Source of the DNA: Pelargonium nanum
Lineage: Eukaryota > Streptophyta > Magnoliopsida > Geraniales > Geraniaceae
Length of the DNA: 21,087 nucleotides
Direction of reading: 5' to 3'
Assembly (NCBI GenBank): GCA_036897485.1
Contig: JAYMTF010001837.1
Location: 1 to 21,087, forward strand
The position numbers were made by a program, and so were the translations under genes. Shown here in pieces: positions 9,855-19,331 of the stretch; position 1 is the stretch's first letter, and each line of letters opens with the position of its first letter. The notes below the pieces were generated by a model. It saw only the letters and a program-made list of their open reading frames with translations, searched no databases and was not told where the DNA came from.

Positions 9855-11816
9855 TGTATGTTCTTGGCCACTAGTTATGCTTGCATGATGTCTTCATGTG
9901 ATCTCATGCATGTTTTTAGGCATCGATACCAAACAATTTGACCTGTTTTAATTAAAATGGTCACTGATTTCTGATCAAGGAATACATTGGTATATACTTT
10001 CAACTAGTAGGTGGCCATGACATAAGGTGATGCATTGAAAATGTTGCCCAAGAGGAGTAAACATTTAGTTTCATGTTGATTTCATTTACCAACTTCTTAT
10101 ACCATTCATTTGCATCCTTATTAGACATTTTCACATGCATAAAGATGTCATTGTTTAGGATATAATGTGCTTCAACTTGAAATTCAGTGTCACTGATCTT
10201 TTGAGGATTTTTTTCAGGTAGCTAAGGTTGATTTGGATGAGGTACTTTCTCAGGGAGCATATATGCTTCTTTACAGCAGGTACTGTCTTTTACCTTTAGC
10301 TGACGCAAGTTAAAGCTTACCATCTACCCAGTACTTTTATTCACTATTTCTTTGCTATGCATTATAGCAACTTTTGTGTCTTGTGGATGGTCCATCAGTC
10401 TAAAAGTTAGCTAACTAGATCATATACTTCACACGAAAAAGTTAGCGAATGTTTGTAACTTCTTTGGCTTGTGTATGGTCCATCACTATAAAAGTGAGCT
10501 AAGTAGATACTAAATATTTATCATAGAAATAAACTGATTTACAAGATTTGAGTGAAATATTAGCCATCATTAGAAATTTGGTTGTCTGTATATCAGCTTA
10601 GGCCTAAGCACTACATCGTTATAACTTAGCAATATATGGTTTAAGTATAGAATAAGACAATAAGTTCAATTAGTAGGTAAGTTTGTAGCATCGATTCTGA
10701 TTATCATTTTGCACAGACTAATGTTGTATATGCTAGAAGGTATAATTGTTCCTTTGTGCATGGAATTCTGTGAAGATATGGTCAAACAAGTTATGTCCAT
10801 GACTCTGCTTGTGTTGGATATACATGCCCAGATTAGCATGCATCCACTGCCTCACTGCCGCGGCATGTTTGATATTATGCAATTTGTTTCCTTGCATTTT
10901 CTCTGTTAGAAAACCAATGTGATGGGATAAAAGAAAAGAAAAGATAATTTGTGAACTATGTGGGTGCAAATCAAATTTTTGCATGTTTTTGTCCTCTTTT
11001 ATGTGCCACTCTCAAGTATGCAGAGAAGTTAGTCAAATACTCATCTAAATAATCTCTTTCCTTGTGCCCAGGGTTAGTGCTCGACCATCATGTCTGAAGA
11101 CTAGTGAACCTTCAGAAAAGCACCCAATTGTGGAAGTTGAAGTGGAAGTAACAGCTTCGCCAAAAGAATCTGAATGCGTCACATCTTTGGCACCCAATAT
11201 TGGTTCCAGTAGCAGTTCGGAGTCTCTGTCATCTGATAATGGTGAACAGCCAAAGGTTTCTAGCTGCGACAAAGAGTTATCTATTGGAAGTGAACCTGAG
11301 GTTGTCAGAGAGCACATTGAAGATATGGATGATACCCGCACTTCCAATTCAAGTTTGGCTGTGAGAGGGAATGGTAATGGTATTTATAATTCCAATTCCA
11401 GTTCGGCTGTTTCGGTGGAAGTTTCTAGCTGCAAGAAAGATCCATTTGATTCTCAAGCTTTGAGAGAAGGTCCAGGGGATACAGATACACTTAATTCTGG
11501 ATCACATCTGTCTAATGGTGTTTCAAGCTGTAATAACCATCTGTCTACAGGCGAATCTGAAGCAGGAAGAGAGGAAGCCGAACCTATGGACATTGACATT
11601 TCCTGGACAAGATTATCTGTTCCCAATGATATTGAGGATCGTGGCAATGGACACGCGTCTCCCATGGATGCTCAAAAGCTGGTTAATGGGTTGTCTTCGG
11701 GGAAGTTGTTTTCTGCTGAACCTCAGAAAATGAAACACGGAATGCCCCATTGTTCTGATGAAGCTGAAGTAGGACACGCAGTCGATACCTTAGATATGGC
11801 AAATGGCAGATCATGA
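5524..11816 (+). CDS. UBP18/19-like: Ubiquitin carboxyl-terminal hydrolase (USP family) with MYND zinc finger, membrane-anchored UBP15-19 type
   Basis: A cysteine protease that removes ubiquitin from proteins. Exons: 5524-5795, 7120-7306, 7399-7487, 7693-7778, 7871-8033, 8183-8306, 8537-8694, 9243-9327, 9597-9809, 10218-10279, 11072-11816. The spliced CDS is 2184 nt, 727 aa, all introns GT-AG. Domains: a hydrophobic segment at residues 14-33, probably a membrane anchor; a MYND finger at 71-108 (C71, C74, C82, C85, C91, C95, H104, C108), split by intron 1 inside codon 91; a USP domain at about 174-479. The Cys box is [16 protein letters not shown] with nucleophile C184. The zinc ribbon is C310-x2-C313 and C358-x2-C361. 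The His box GHYICY has H440, and RIDD supplies D456. All catalytic residues are present. The tail, 480-727, is Ser- and acid-rich, probably disordered, with three degenerate VSSC repeats. The ATG follows an in-frame TAG immediately and the N-terminus suits the subfamily, so this start is preferred. The family is certain. UBP18/19 rather than UBP15-17 is my judgement from core similarity and the short tail. Confidence 0.93.
5796..7119 (+). other. Intron 1 of the UBP gene (1324 bp)
   Basis: This is the longest intron of the gene, interrupting the MYND finger between its fifth and sixth zinc ligand regions. The donor is CTG|GTAATG and the acceptor ATTCACAG|CTCC. Short open frames inside it (5597-5875, 6239-6454 and 6502-6756 on the minus strand) have no domain and look like chance. 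I see no recognisable mobile element. Confidence 0.8.
8695..9242 (+). other. Intron 7 of the UBP gene (548 bp)
   Basis: It lies between the exons holding the two halves of the zinc ribbon. The donor is GATGG|GTATGG and the acceptor CTTGCAG|GTGCAATG. Sequence at about 9050-9180 has two ACGTTACAATT phrases about 115 bp apart that may be residue of an old insertion, too decayed to classify. Confidence 0.75.
9821..9850 (+). repeat. (TC)15 microsatellite in UBP intron 9
   Basis: Fifteen uninterrupted TC dinucleotides start 12 bp after the exon 9 splice donor (TGTAAG|GTATTG, exon end 9809). Such runs are usually length-variable between individuals, and this one is so close to the donor that length change could in principle affect splicing. 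It is intronic and does not alter the protein. Confidence 0.95.
10280..11071 (+). other. Intron 10 of the UBP gene (792 bp)
   Basis: It separates the end of the catalytic domain (YMLLYS) from the single large exon encoding the whole tail. It contains the 54-bp direct repeat listed separately. Open frames at 10709-10909 (+) and 10733-10984 (-) overlap each other and carry no domain; I treat them as chance. Confidence 0.8.
10367..10508 (+). repeat. Imperfect 54-bp direct repeat, period 88 bp, in UBP intron 10
   Basis: The units 10367-10420 and 10455-10508 share ATGGTCCATCA, TATAAAAGT/TCTAAAAGT and AGCTAA.TAGAT in register with no length difference. Divergence of roughly one base in six suggests an old local duplication. 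There is no coding potential. Confidence 0.75.
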
Positions 11817-12194
11817 AGGGGTGCGGATCATAAATGTTCATAATATATTCCCATCATCAAATTCGAATTGAATTGTAAGTTGCTGAGTTGGGAATTTTTA
11901 TCTGGGGTTTTCAATATTTTGTAGAAATCTCAGGTTCAGTTGTACCAATTTTAGTTGGACTTTTGGGATTTTAATTAAAGTACAAATTCTTAGGGATCTG
12001 ATTATTTAAGTGAGAAGGAATCATAGTATTTTTTTCTTTCTAAAGAAAATTGTAAACAGAGGCAGAGGCAGATAATGTATTATTTCTCTGGTCATTAAAA
12101 TTTTAGTCTTGTCATGGATAATGCTAACAAGTGTCTCATTGATGGCTCAGTAAGTCAAATGCTAGTTGGTTTTGAATCAATAGGAGGTAGTTTT
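11817..12194. other. 3' UTR and downstream flank of the UBP gene
   Basis: After the stop the sequence turns T-rich. No exact AATAAA is near; AATTAAAGTAC at about 11973-11983 is the nearest weak signal. The 3' end of the mRNA is therefore probably in the 11900-12050 range, by inference. No gene is seen. Confidence 0.4.
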
Positions 12195-12294
12195 TCTCTT
12201 TTAACTCAAATCTCACTCATACAATCTGCAAGAAGGCTCGAACTTGAGAATTTAAAAAGAATTATAAGCGTTTAAACCGTTTGACCCAACATTT
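12195..12294 (-). mobile_element. Decayed SINE copy (tRNA-derived), minus orientation
   Basis: Read on the minus strand from 12294, it begins AATGTTGGGTCAAACGG, an A-box-like stretch. It continues to AAGTTCGAGCCTT (12233-12245), close to the pol III B box GGTTCGANTCC. It then runs through TTTGAGTTAAAAGAG. The same order of motifs, alignable with few gaps, occurs on the plus strand at 19675-19800, so the two are one family. No clear target duplication is visible here. The boundaries are approximate. Confidence 0.55.
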
Positions 12295-12840
12295 CTTGGT
12301 GAAAATAGTCTTATTTTAAAATGTGATACTTTCACTTAACCTCCTGAAGATGACACTAAAATCATAATTATAAAACTGATTTTTTCTTCAACTAACCAAC
12401 CATATCCTCCTAAACTATTTTTTTTTCATAATCACTCCCATGTTTCAATGGGCCAAATTGTTTGTAACAATATCATTTTAAAATTAAAAAAAAAAACTAT
12501 TCTACCCTTAATGAAATTATTTCTTCAATTTTTATTTTTTTTTGTTAAAAGAATCTTCTTCAAAATTTAAAAAGCTTTATTGGGAGTTGTCATATTTTGA
12601 GATTGAGAATTGCATATTTCGAAATGATTGTTCTCCTTTCCCAAAGAAATTAATTGCGGTTGTAACTTGTAAGTTAAAAATAATCCAAAGCATTAACTTG
12701 ACTCGAAAGGTTTTGACTTTAATGGGTGGAGCTCGGTTCTTGTAATTGAGTTGTACCAATTATTGGTTGGATTGTAATTATTTTTGAACTGCACATCAGT
12801 ATTGTACTGATCTCACTTCACCATCGTAAATGTAACCATC
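12295..12840. other. Intergenic AT-rich spacer before the transporter gene
   Basis: It is rich in A and T runs (12482-12497, 12533-12542). The overlapping open frames at 12542-12745 (+) and 12577-12759 (-) are without domains. No gene or clear element is seen. Confidence 0.5.
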
Positions 12841-12848
12841 GGCCCAAT
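12841..12848 (+). promoter_or_regulatory. GGCCCAAT (site II-type) motif upstream of the transporter gene
   Basis: GGCCCA, the reverse complement of TGGGCC, lies 215 bp before the ATG of the transporter. In plants this motif is bound by TCP factors and is common in promoters of broadly expressed genes. No TATA box is obvious nearby, which would fit a TATA-less housekeeping promoter. Function is inferred. Confidence 0.35.
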
Positions 12849-12969
12849 CTTCTTGACCTCACCACTGTTCCTTTACCTCCCAAAACCCTTCCTCGCAGAT
12901 TTGATTATCATTTTTGGGAAACTTTCATTTCATTTCATCTTCTGCGCAAACCCAATTCTGGTCGATTTG

Positions 12970-13005
12970 ATGATTATGCGATTTGGATCAATTACTTGCG
13001 GCTGA
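12970..13005 (+). promoter_or_regulatory. Small upstream ORF in the transporter leader
   Basis: ATG at 12970 opens an 11-codon frame (MIMRFGSITCG) ending in TGA at 13003-13005, 50 bp before the main ATG. The main ATG has a strong context (G at -3, G at +4), so reinitiation or leaky scanning is plausible. Whether it lies within the mRNA depends on the unmapped transcription start. Confidence 0.35.
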
Positions 13006-13055
13006 TTCCGTTGCGTTTTCACCGTCGATCTGATCGGAGTGGCTTCGCAGCGGCC

Positions 13056-16000
13056 ATGGAGAATGTGGATGCAACATCTCCGTTTTTGGGGTACTTTCTT
13101 CAAATAGATTCTTCTTTTTCGTACAATTCAGCTCTTAACATTACAACTAAAATTTTCCTGTAAATTTACTAACATGAGTGTCACTGCAGTTTGTCTGCAG
13201 CTTTGTCGTATGGGGTTGCTTCCATGGCCATGGTGTTCATCAATAAGTCTATTGTTATGCAATATGCCCACTCCATGACAATTCTCATGCTCCAGGTACT
13301 GTCAAATTTTCACTTGTGTTGCATTAGCTTCAATTGTAAGATCTGCTGGTCACTGAAGCTTTGTACTGTACTTGAAACTCTTAGCAATTGGCTACTGCAT
13401 TGCTCATACACTTTGGTCGAGTGATGGGATTCACAAGATCCCGAGGGTTAAATGTGGCTACAGCAAAAACACTTCTGCCAGTTTCACTATTCTACAATGC
13501 GAATGTGGCATTTGCTTTAGCGAGCTTGAAAGGAGTTAATATTCCTATGTATATCGCGATAAAGAGGCTCACACCACTAGCGGTTTTGATAACGGGATTT
13601 TTTAGAGGAAAGGGGAGGCCTACAAAGCAGGTTTGTTTGTTGCCTCTCTTTAAATTAATGTGTATGTTGATTAGCCCTCTTATGTGGCGTGTGTAATCTA
13701 ATTCTGATATTATCTTAAATATGTTTTTTTTTTAATGCCGAGTTTGATGAAGTAGTAACTATCCTTTCCTATTACATGGATCATAAAATGCAAGTGCATC
13801 CATGAACACATTATGGAATCATTTGTACCGGACAAACTCCAAATAGCTAGTGAAACTTTAGGATGGGTTGAGTTTGTGTGGGTTACTGCATAATATTATA
13901 TGCTTAGTGCAACAAACACTTTGCAATAAGTATTAACATCTACGAGTAGGAAATACTATCAAAATGGTCCGTAAACTATCAGGACTCGACTGATTTAGTC
14001 CCTCGATTAAGCTTATGTCAATTTAGTTCTTCAACTATTAGAATTCGACCAAAGTTCCTGCTGTTATGCTTTGTCATAAGTTTTGCTAACTTGGCATTAA
14101 AAAGGAATTATTATAATGTAACTTCAGGAGATTAACAGTAAAAATAATGAGAGTTGATAGCAGAGACCATTTTGGTTGAATTTCTGATAGATCAAGGACC
14201 ATTTTGATAATTTATCCTATGATGAAGCAGGGATATACATTGCGAATAACTGGCCAATGACTTCATTTATTTCCACCTTATGCTTTATTTGCCCGTACCA
14301 CTGACGGTAAAATACACTACTTGAAAGTTTAGACCCTGTACATGAAATATCCAGCAGTGCAGAGATTTGACAAATTATATTCAGTACTGATATAGGCATG
14401 TAGCTGGGGCAAGATGAAATCAGCTACATCATATAATTGATTACCTAGGGGTCATAGGCAACCTAGTCAACAAATAAACTTACTCCCCTTCTTCCATTTA
14501 TGTAACACTGTGTAAACCTACTCACATTTTGTTATTTCTCCCCCTTTCTTATGTTTCATGATGCCTGATCTGAACTATCACTTTTAAAACTGATTTTGCC
14601 TCTATCGTATTTCAGGTGACTCTTTCAGTACTATTGATTGCTGGTGGGGTTCTCATAGCAGCTCTGGGAGATTTTTCCTTTGACCTTTTTGGATATAGCT
14701 TGGCCCTGACATCTGTTTTTTTCCAGGTTGGGCCTCAAAATTTTAATATTTAATAGCTTCGAGGTTTCCTGTTAACTTAGTAATCAGAGAGAGTTGCTTG
14801 CTGATGATAGTATTTAATTTCAAATGCAGACAATGTACCTTGTTTTGGTAGAGAAATCTGGTGTGGAGGATGGGCTCTCATCTATTGAGATTATGTTCTA
14901 TAATAGCCTCTTGTCTCTTCCATTTTTGCTCTTTCTCATCTTAGCTACAGGAGAATTTCCAGATTCCTTGTCATTATTGTTTGCAAAGGTTAGTATCCTT
15001 CTCTTCTCACTGTTGTTATCAACATATATTCATTATCATTATCTAATTGTATTAGAAAGCAATGATTTTATGATATTGCATGAGCTGGAAAGGAAACATT
15101 TTGTGCTTGAATGAAATTTCTATGCTACATTTCTGTCTTGGTTTAGTAGTCACTTCAGGACCACTGTTATTTCACCATTAAAATATGTTAAGAATTGAAA
15201 GGTAACAGGCAAGGGTTGAAATCATAAAGGGCAGCTGTTTATCATAGTGAAGATGCATTTAATGAGTGAGTTAACATCCTCAGAAAATGGTAAGACCATT
15301 TATAAAAAGTAAAACTGAAAAAAACTCACCAATATGAACTGTTTCTTGGTGGCCAGATCTTGATCTAGGAGAAAACACTTGCTAAACAACTAGCGCCTCT
15401 GTATCCTTGTCGTGACATGTTATAAATGTCTGTGAGTGTTATATGATAAAAAAGAGCGGTATTAGCACATGAATCACAGCTCTGCCATTGTTCATGTCAT
15501 CTTCCCTTTTGGGATAAACTAATGAAACTGTGAAGCTGACCATAAATAACTTTGATGCATGTGAATGTATAAGCTACGAAGGAGTATACTGAAATTTGGA
15601 CCATATATAAGGTGTCAAGACATAAAGCAAAGACATAGATGCTCAGGCTATGAAAGTAGAAAGTGGGAGCTTTGCATTTAGGTTGGAGAAGCTCATGAAA
15701 GTGTAACAGACCATATAATAGAAGTTTTGAACTGAAGGTGGTAGAAACACCTTGACTATGTGAGGAGAAGCATTTAGGAAGCAACAGTGACATACAGAAA
15801 GCATCAACTGGTCGAAATTCTATTACAGGGTAGAGAGAAAAGTCTAGCCTACACTATTGGACTAATATAAAATGGAAATTGTGTGCTTATGGAAGGCAGA
15901 AGTGTGATTGTCAATAATCTGTTATCAGCATAAGATGCAGCTTTCAGGATCAGTTGGCAAAATGAATTCCTTTTGATGTTTCGATAAAATTGGAAATGAG

Positions 16001-17413
16001 TCTTCTACTTACAGAAAGATTTCCAAGTGATTAAATCAGATGTGCAGAGCTCTTTAGCTAGGTGGGATAAGCTGTTAATAAGAGATCCAAACCATTCTAG
16101 AAATGATTGATTTTGAAGAGGATTCTTCCTCAGATGGATGAAACCATGAGGATTGAACTAAAGTATACAAAGTATTAGGATCCTCCTAAATGAGATAATA
16201 TGTTGTTTACAGATGCTTAAGATGTGGATGAAAAGTCAAACTTCTGTTAATATGGTGCCCCTCTGTTTCTCCTATTATCAGTGATACCAACACCATGAAG
16301 GGAGAGGCTCAAACCTAAGACCTTGAGGGAATCAAGCGCCTCAAACCGCTTGCCCCAATGGGTGTTGGTGTGCCCCTCTGTTTAGTGCTCTATAGTCTAT
16401 ACTACCTTTTTTTTTTGCCACAGTTATGCTAGTGATTTTTTTTTTTGTTTTATGCTTCAACTGCATATGATAGGAATTGATAAAGTTGTGTTCCTATAGC
16501 TCCTGTGAGGTCATTGATTCTGAAAAAGAATTGAAAACACATTGTCCTCTTTCAAACTGCATCATTAACAAATATAAATCAAAGTAGAAAATAACTATGA
16601 TGTGTCTGTCACTACCTGGATCTTGTGCTCAATTGCTTGATGCTTAAAAAACTAGTCCTTTATTTGGGTTCACTGGAAAGTCTACACTATGCTCACTCAT
16701 GTGGGGCTCAATACACTCCCCGTTCATTCTTTTTCAATCTCTTTGGGTTGGTGTGCAAGAGTGGCTTCTCTAGGAAATGGTCCTAAACAAAAGGGGTTCT
16801 CTTTTCCAAAAGAAAAGGATGTCTCTTCTCATGATACTGGAGACAGTCTGTTTTTTTCAACTTTCGGTATACATATTTCTTCATAAAATAACATAGTAGG
16901 ATTTTATGTAACTCATCACTTACTAGAAATTTGTGACTGTTGACAGAGTAATTCCTTGTCATTTTTGGTGACTCTTATTCTCTCATTGGTGATGGGAATC
17001 GTTCTCAACTTCACCATGTTCTTATGTACCATAGTCAATTCAGCTCTAACAACCACAATCGTTGGAGTGCTGAAAGGGGTTGGGTCCACGGTACGTAAAT
17101 AATACACACATCAGGCTTCATTTAATTCCTTTTGTTTTCATGTCCTCCTGCAATTTAGTGGAGCATGTGCCTTTGTTTTTATCTAGCTATCAAAGATGGA
17201 ACGTGTTCCACCTCTAAAACCTGTTTCTTCTCCCTCGCCTTGCAGACCTTTGGTTTTTTCTTACTGGGCGGCGTGCAAGTACATGCCCTTAATGTCACAG
17301 GATTAGTAATCAACACCGCCGGTGGTGTGTGGTATTCATATGCCAAGTATCAGCAAAAGAAGAACAGGCCGCGGAAGGTGATATCAGACGTGGAGGCACA
17401 TAGTAAGAACTGA
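13056..17413 (+). CDS. Nucleotide-sugar transporter, SLC35D type (UTr7-like)
   Basis: A multi-pass membrane antiporter that brings a UDP-sugar into the Golgi or ER lumen in exchange for the nucleotide monophosphate. Exons: 13056-13090, 13190-13295, 13385-13630, 14616-14726, 14830-14988, 16947-17090, 17246-17413. The CDS is 969 nt, 322 aa, all introns GT-AG. After the first intron (within codon 12) the remaining junctions fall between codons. The protein is hydrophobic throughout, with about 9-10 likely membrane spans. Diagnostic stretches are KGVNIPMYIAIKRLTPLAVL (96-115) and NSALTTTIVGVLKGVGST (250-267); the latter strongly recalls animal SLC35D1/D2 proteins. The C-terminus is a short Lys/Arg-rich cytosolic-type tail (from about 302) without a KKXX signal. 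Arabidopsis UTr7 is Golgi-localised, reported to carry UDP-glucose and UDP-galactose, and of nearly the same length; UGNT1-like is an alternative. Substrate cannot be read from sequence. The family is firm; the exact orthologue is moderate. Confidence 0.9.
13631..14615 (+). other. Intron 3 of the transporter gene (985 bp), hosting a MITE
   Basis: The donor is AAGCAG|GTTTG and the acceptor TTTCAG|GTGACT. About a quarter of it is the MITE-like element at 13947-14219. The minus-strand open frame 14217-14399 lies beside that element and has no domain. Confidence 0.8.
13947..14219. mobile_element. MITE-like element with terminal inverted repeats in intron 3
   Basis: The left end (13947-13980) and right end (14187-14219) are imperfect inverted repeats of about 33 bp sharing TATCAAAATGGTCC and CTATCAG. 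The inside contains further repeats of the type TTTAGTCCCTCGATTA and TTTAGTTCTTCAACTA. A TA dinucleotide lies at both ends, so a TA duplication (Tc1/mariner-like) is possible but cannot be told from chance. It has no coding capacity. The A/T-rich internal motifs are of a style common in plant MITEs, but the family is not named. Confidence 0.65.
14989..16946 (+). other. Intron 5 of the transporter gene (1958 bp)
   Basis: By far the largest intron of the gene. It contains the SINE at 16269-16369. The central 15200-16200 is less AT-rich than neighbouring introns and has a 98-codon minus-strand open frame (15497-15793) with no domain I can recognise. It may be a decayed insertion, but no ends are visible. 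The stretch 16640-16886 also looks unlike typical intron sequence and is unidentified. Confidence 0.7.
16256..16383 (-). mobile_element. SINE-like insertion with 13-14-bp target duplication in intron 5
   Basis: TGCCCCTCTGTTT occurs at 16256-16268 and again at 16371-16383 (14 bp if the preceding G is counted), flanking about 101 bp. On the minus strand the insert begins ACCAACACCCATTGG, followed by GGGGCAAGCGG (A-box-like) and GGTTTGAGCCT (B-box-like), the spacing and order of a tRNA-derived SINE. A 9-bp inverted pair, ACCAACACC at 16286-16294 and GGTGTTGGT at 16361-16369, is also present. That would fit a small hairpin element, but a 13-14-bp duplication favours target-primed insertion. The perfect duplication suggests a fairly young event. 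Confidence 0.7.
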
Positions 17414-18129
17414 TGAATACCCATGGACTCCAACTTCAGGTGCTTAACAAACATGAACTGCTTGAAGTTGAAATGCTTTTACTGTTTCCTTTAAAGTTCT
17501 GGAAATGTAAAAAAGTTCATCTTATGTACTAATATGGTCTAAACTGTGACTAGGCCCCGAGCAGGATTAAACTATGGCTTATAAGCTGAATCTGGAGCCG
17601 CACCGACAGTTGAAAGTAAGCAAGATTAGTGTGCATGCTTTCTAGTTGTGTAGGTTCTAAGATGCTTTTGATGATGCTGATTATGTGGGCTCCTGGGATT
17701 GAAGTGGTCTAAAGTTTTAGTTGTCCACAAAAATGCACTTCAATTTTATGTGTATTTATTTAAGAAAAAAAGATGGAACTGAGTGAGTTGAGTTCTAGTG
17801 CAGCCGACAAAAAAATTGGGGTGTTAGCTCTACCAAACATTTTGTGGACTGCTTTAATTTTAATAGCAGCTAGTAGGGCATTGCTTGTGTGTGAATTGAG
17901 TGGCTCTCTTTGCAGATTCCAAATTTACATTGTGCTGCAAAGATTTTGTTTTGTTTTTCTAAGCTAAGAATCACTTTCTTTTTTTAAAATTTTGTTAAAA
18001 GAAAATGAGTAGTTGCATTTCAAACAAAATTGATTTGGCCACACCACTTTCTGGCAACAATATATTTGTAGGGACAAGCTGGCTCCATTGTTTGTACCAT
18101 CTGTTTTTCATGTCTTATTATTTATAGTA
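17414..18129. other. 3' UTR and downstream flank of the transporter gene
   Basis: The stop is followed by typical T-rich 3' sequence. No exact AATAAA lies within 350 bp, so the polyadenylation point is not placed. The open frame 17773-17967 begins after an A-run, lacks any domain and is probably chance. No gene is seen. Confidence 0.5.
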
Positions 18130-18445
18130 AAAATGATAACGGTAACTTATTTTATAACTTTGTCGTGTTCATATTAGGTCTTCAAAACACGCATGCACGA
18201 CTAATTAGTCGTGATGTGACACACTCGACACGCTCAACATGCACATTTAAGAATACAACCGTAAATTAATTGTAAAAATATGTCAAACGTGTTGGTTTTG
18301 TCGTGGAAAATGTGTTGAACCGTGTTTATATCAGTCGTGTCATGTCAGCATGACACATTCAATTACCGTGTTCGTGTCAAGTCAAGTAACGCTATTACTA
18401 AACATGTCGTGTTCAAGAAATTGTTACCTCTAGTACACAAAACAT
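18130..18445. repeat. Degenerate TCGTGT-rich repeat (old transposon remnant)
   Basis: The stretch is dense in TCGTGT/ACACGA words in both orientations. It includes a perfect 18-bp palindrome CACGACTAATTAGTCGTG (18196-18213) and an 8-bp-armed palindrome GTGTCATG-TCAG-CATGACAC (18337-18356). The ends carry GGTAAC (about 18141) and GTTACC (about 18423) as a possible residual inverted pair. The style is that of a very common plant dispersed repeat; the superfamily is not assigned and the boundaries are approximate. Confidence 0.55.
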
Positions 18446-19331
18446 ATGTTTGAATTTATTTTCTGAGGCAATCATATTTGTTATTATATTCAGCAGTAGT
18501 GACAAGAAATCGATAGATACGGCTTAAGAAGCTATCATAAAACTTAATTTTATGTTAATCCTGAATTTATTAGTAAAACATAGATTATATATGTTTTAAA
18601 ATAAATAAATTATTGGAAGTACGAAATCAACATTATCACTTATCAAACACTCACTGTTCCAAGTCCCAACACGACACTGCATGCATGGTTTCATACATAT
18701 TTTTATTTTCTAAAGAAAAAAAACGTATAAAAATATAGTAAAATAAAGCATTTTATTTTATTTTATTTGGATCTAGTTTTATTTATTTTATTATATTGTG
18801 CCATGTCTGTTTGATGAATATCCATACCTATCCAGCTCAGAAAAGCTGAAATTATATAAGGTCATTCTGGATAGGCTAAATAATCCGATAATAATTAAAA
18901 TCACGTGACAAATCTTAAAATAATTCCCAAAACTCTATTAAAAATAGAAAAAACAAAAAAAAAATGAACAAAGAAAATATTAAAATTATAAATACTTCCC
19001 GCAAACGCCAGAGTCTGCGTATATCACACTACAATAGATTAGTCAAAGATGTTTCTTATCAGCAAAAAAAGAAGACATTTATTCGATAAATATTGAATAA
19101 ATAAGGTGGATAAATACCAAATAATATATATTTACACAAAAAAGAAAATGACAAAGCTTACCAGATTAGTACTGTGAAAGTCAGATCCCATAATTAAATT
19201 AAACACATTTGTATTGTGTAGTGTATGCCCTCAACTAATCTTATCTGAATCTGATTAGCAGCCACTAAACACTATATTTAATTATATACGTACTAAGAAA
19301 TATGATTATTTTATTTATTTAGCCTTTATTT
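18446..19331. other. AT-rich intergenic DNA without a gene
   Basis: Dominated by A/T runs, including an ATTTT-type low-complexity patch at about 18750-18800 and A-runs near 18715 and 18950. No coding or structural feature is supportable. Confidence 0.6.

Noticed and set aside
13191-13424. Transporter start at the internal TTG at 13191
   Set aside because: The ATG at 13056 in a strong context splices cleanly to 13190 and gives MENVDATSPFLGLSAAL, the natural N-terminus of such a transporter.
15497-15793. 98-codon minus-strand open frame in transporter intron 5
   Set aside because: No domain or homology that I can recognise; kept only as a remark on the unidentified intron core.
17773-17967. 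64-codon open frame after the transporter gene
   Set aside because: The first half looks plausible as a protein start, but there is no domain, no splice partner and it ends in a hydrophobic T-rich translation.
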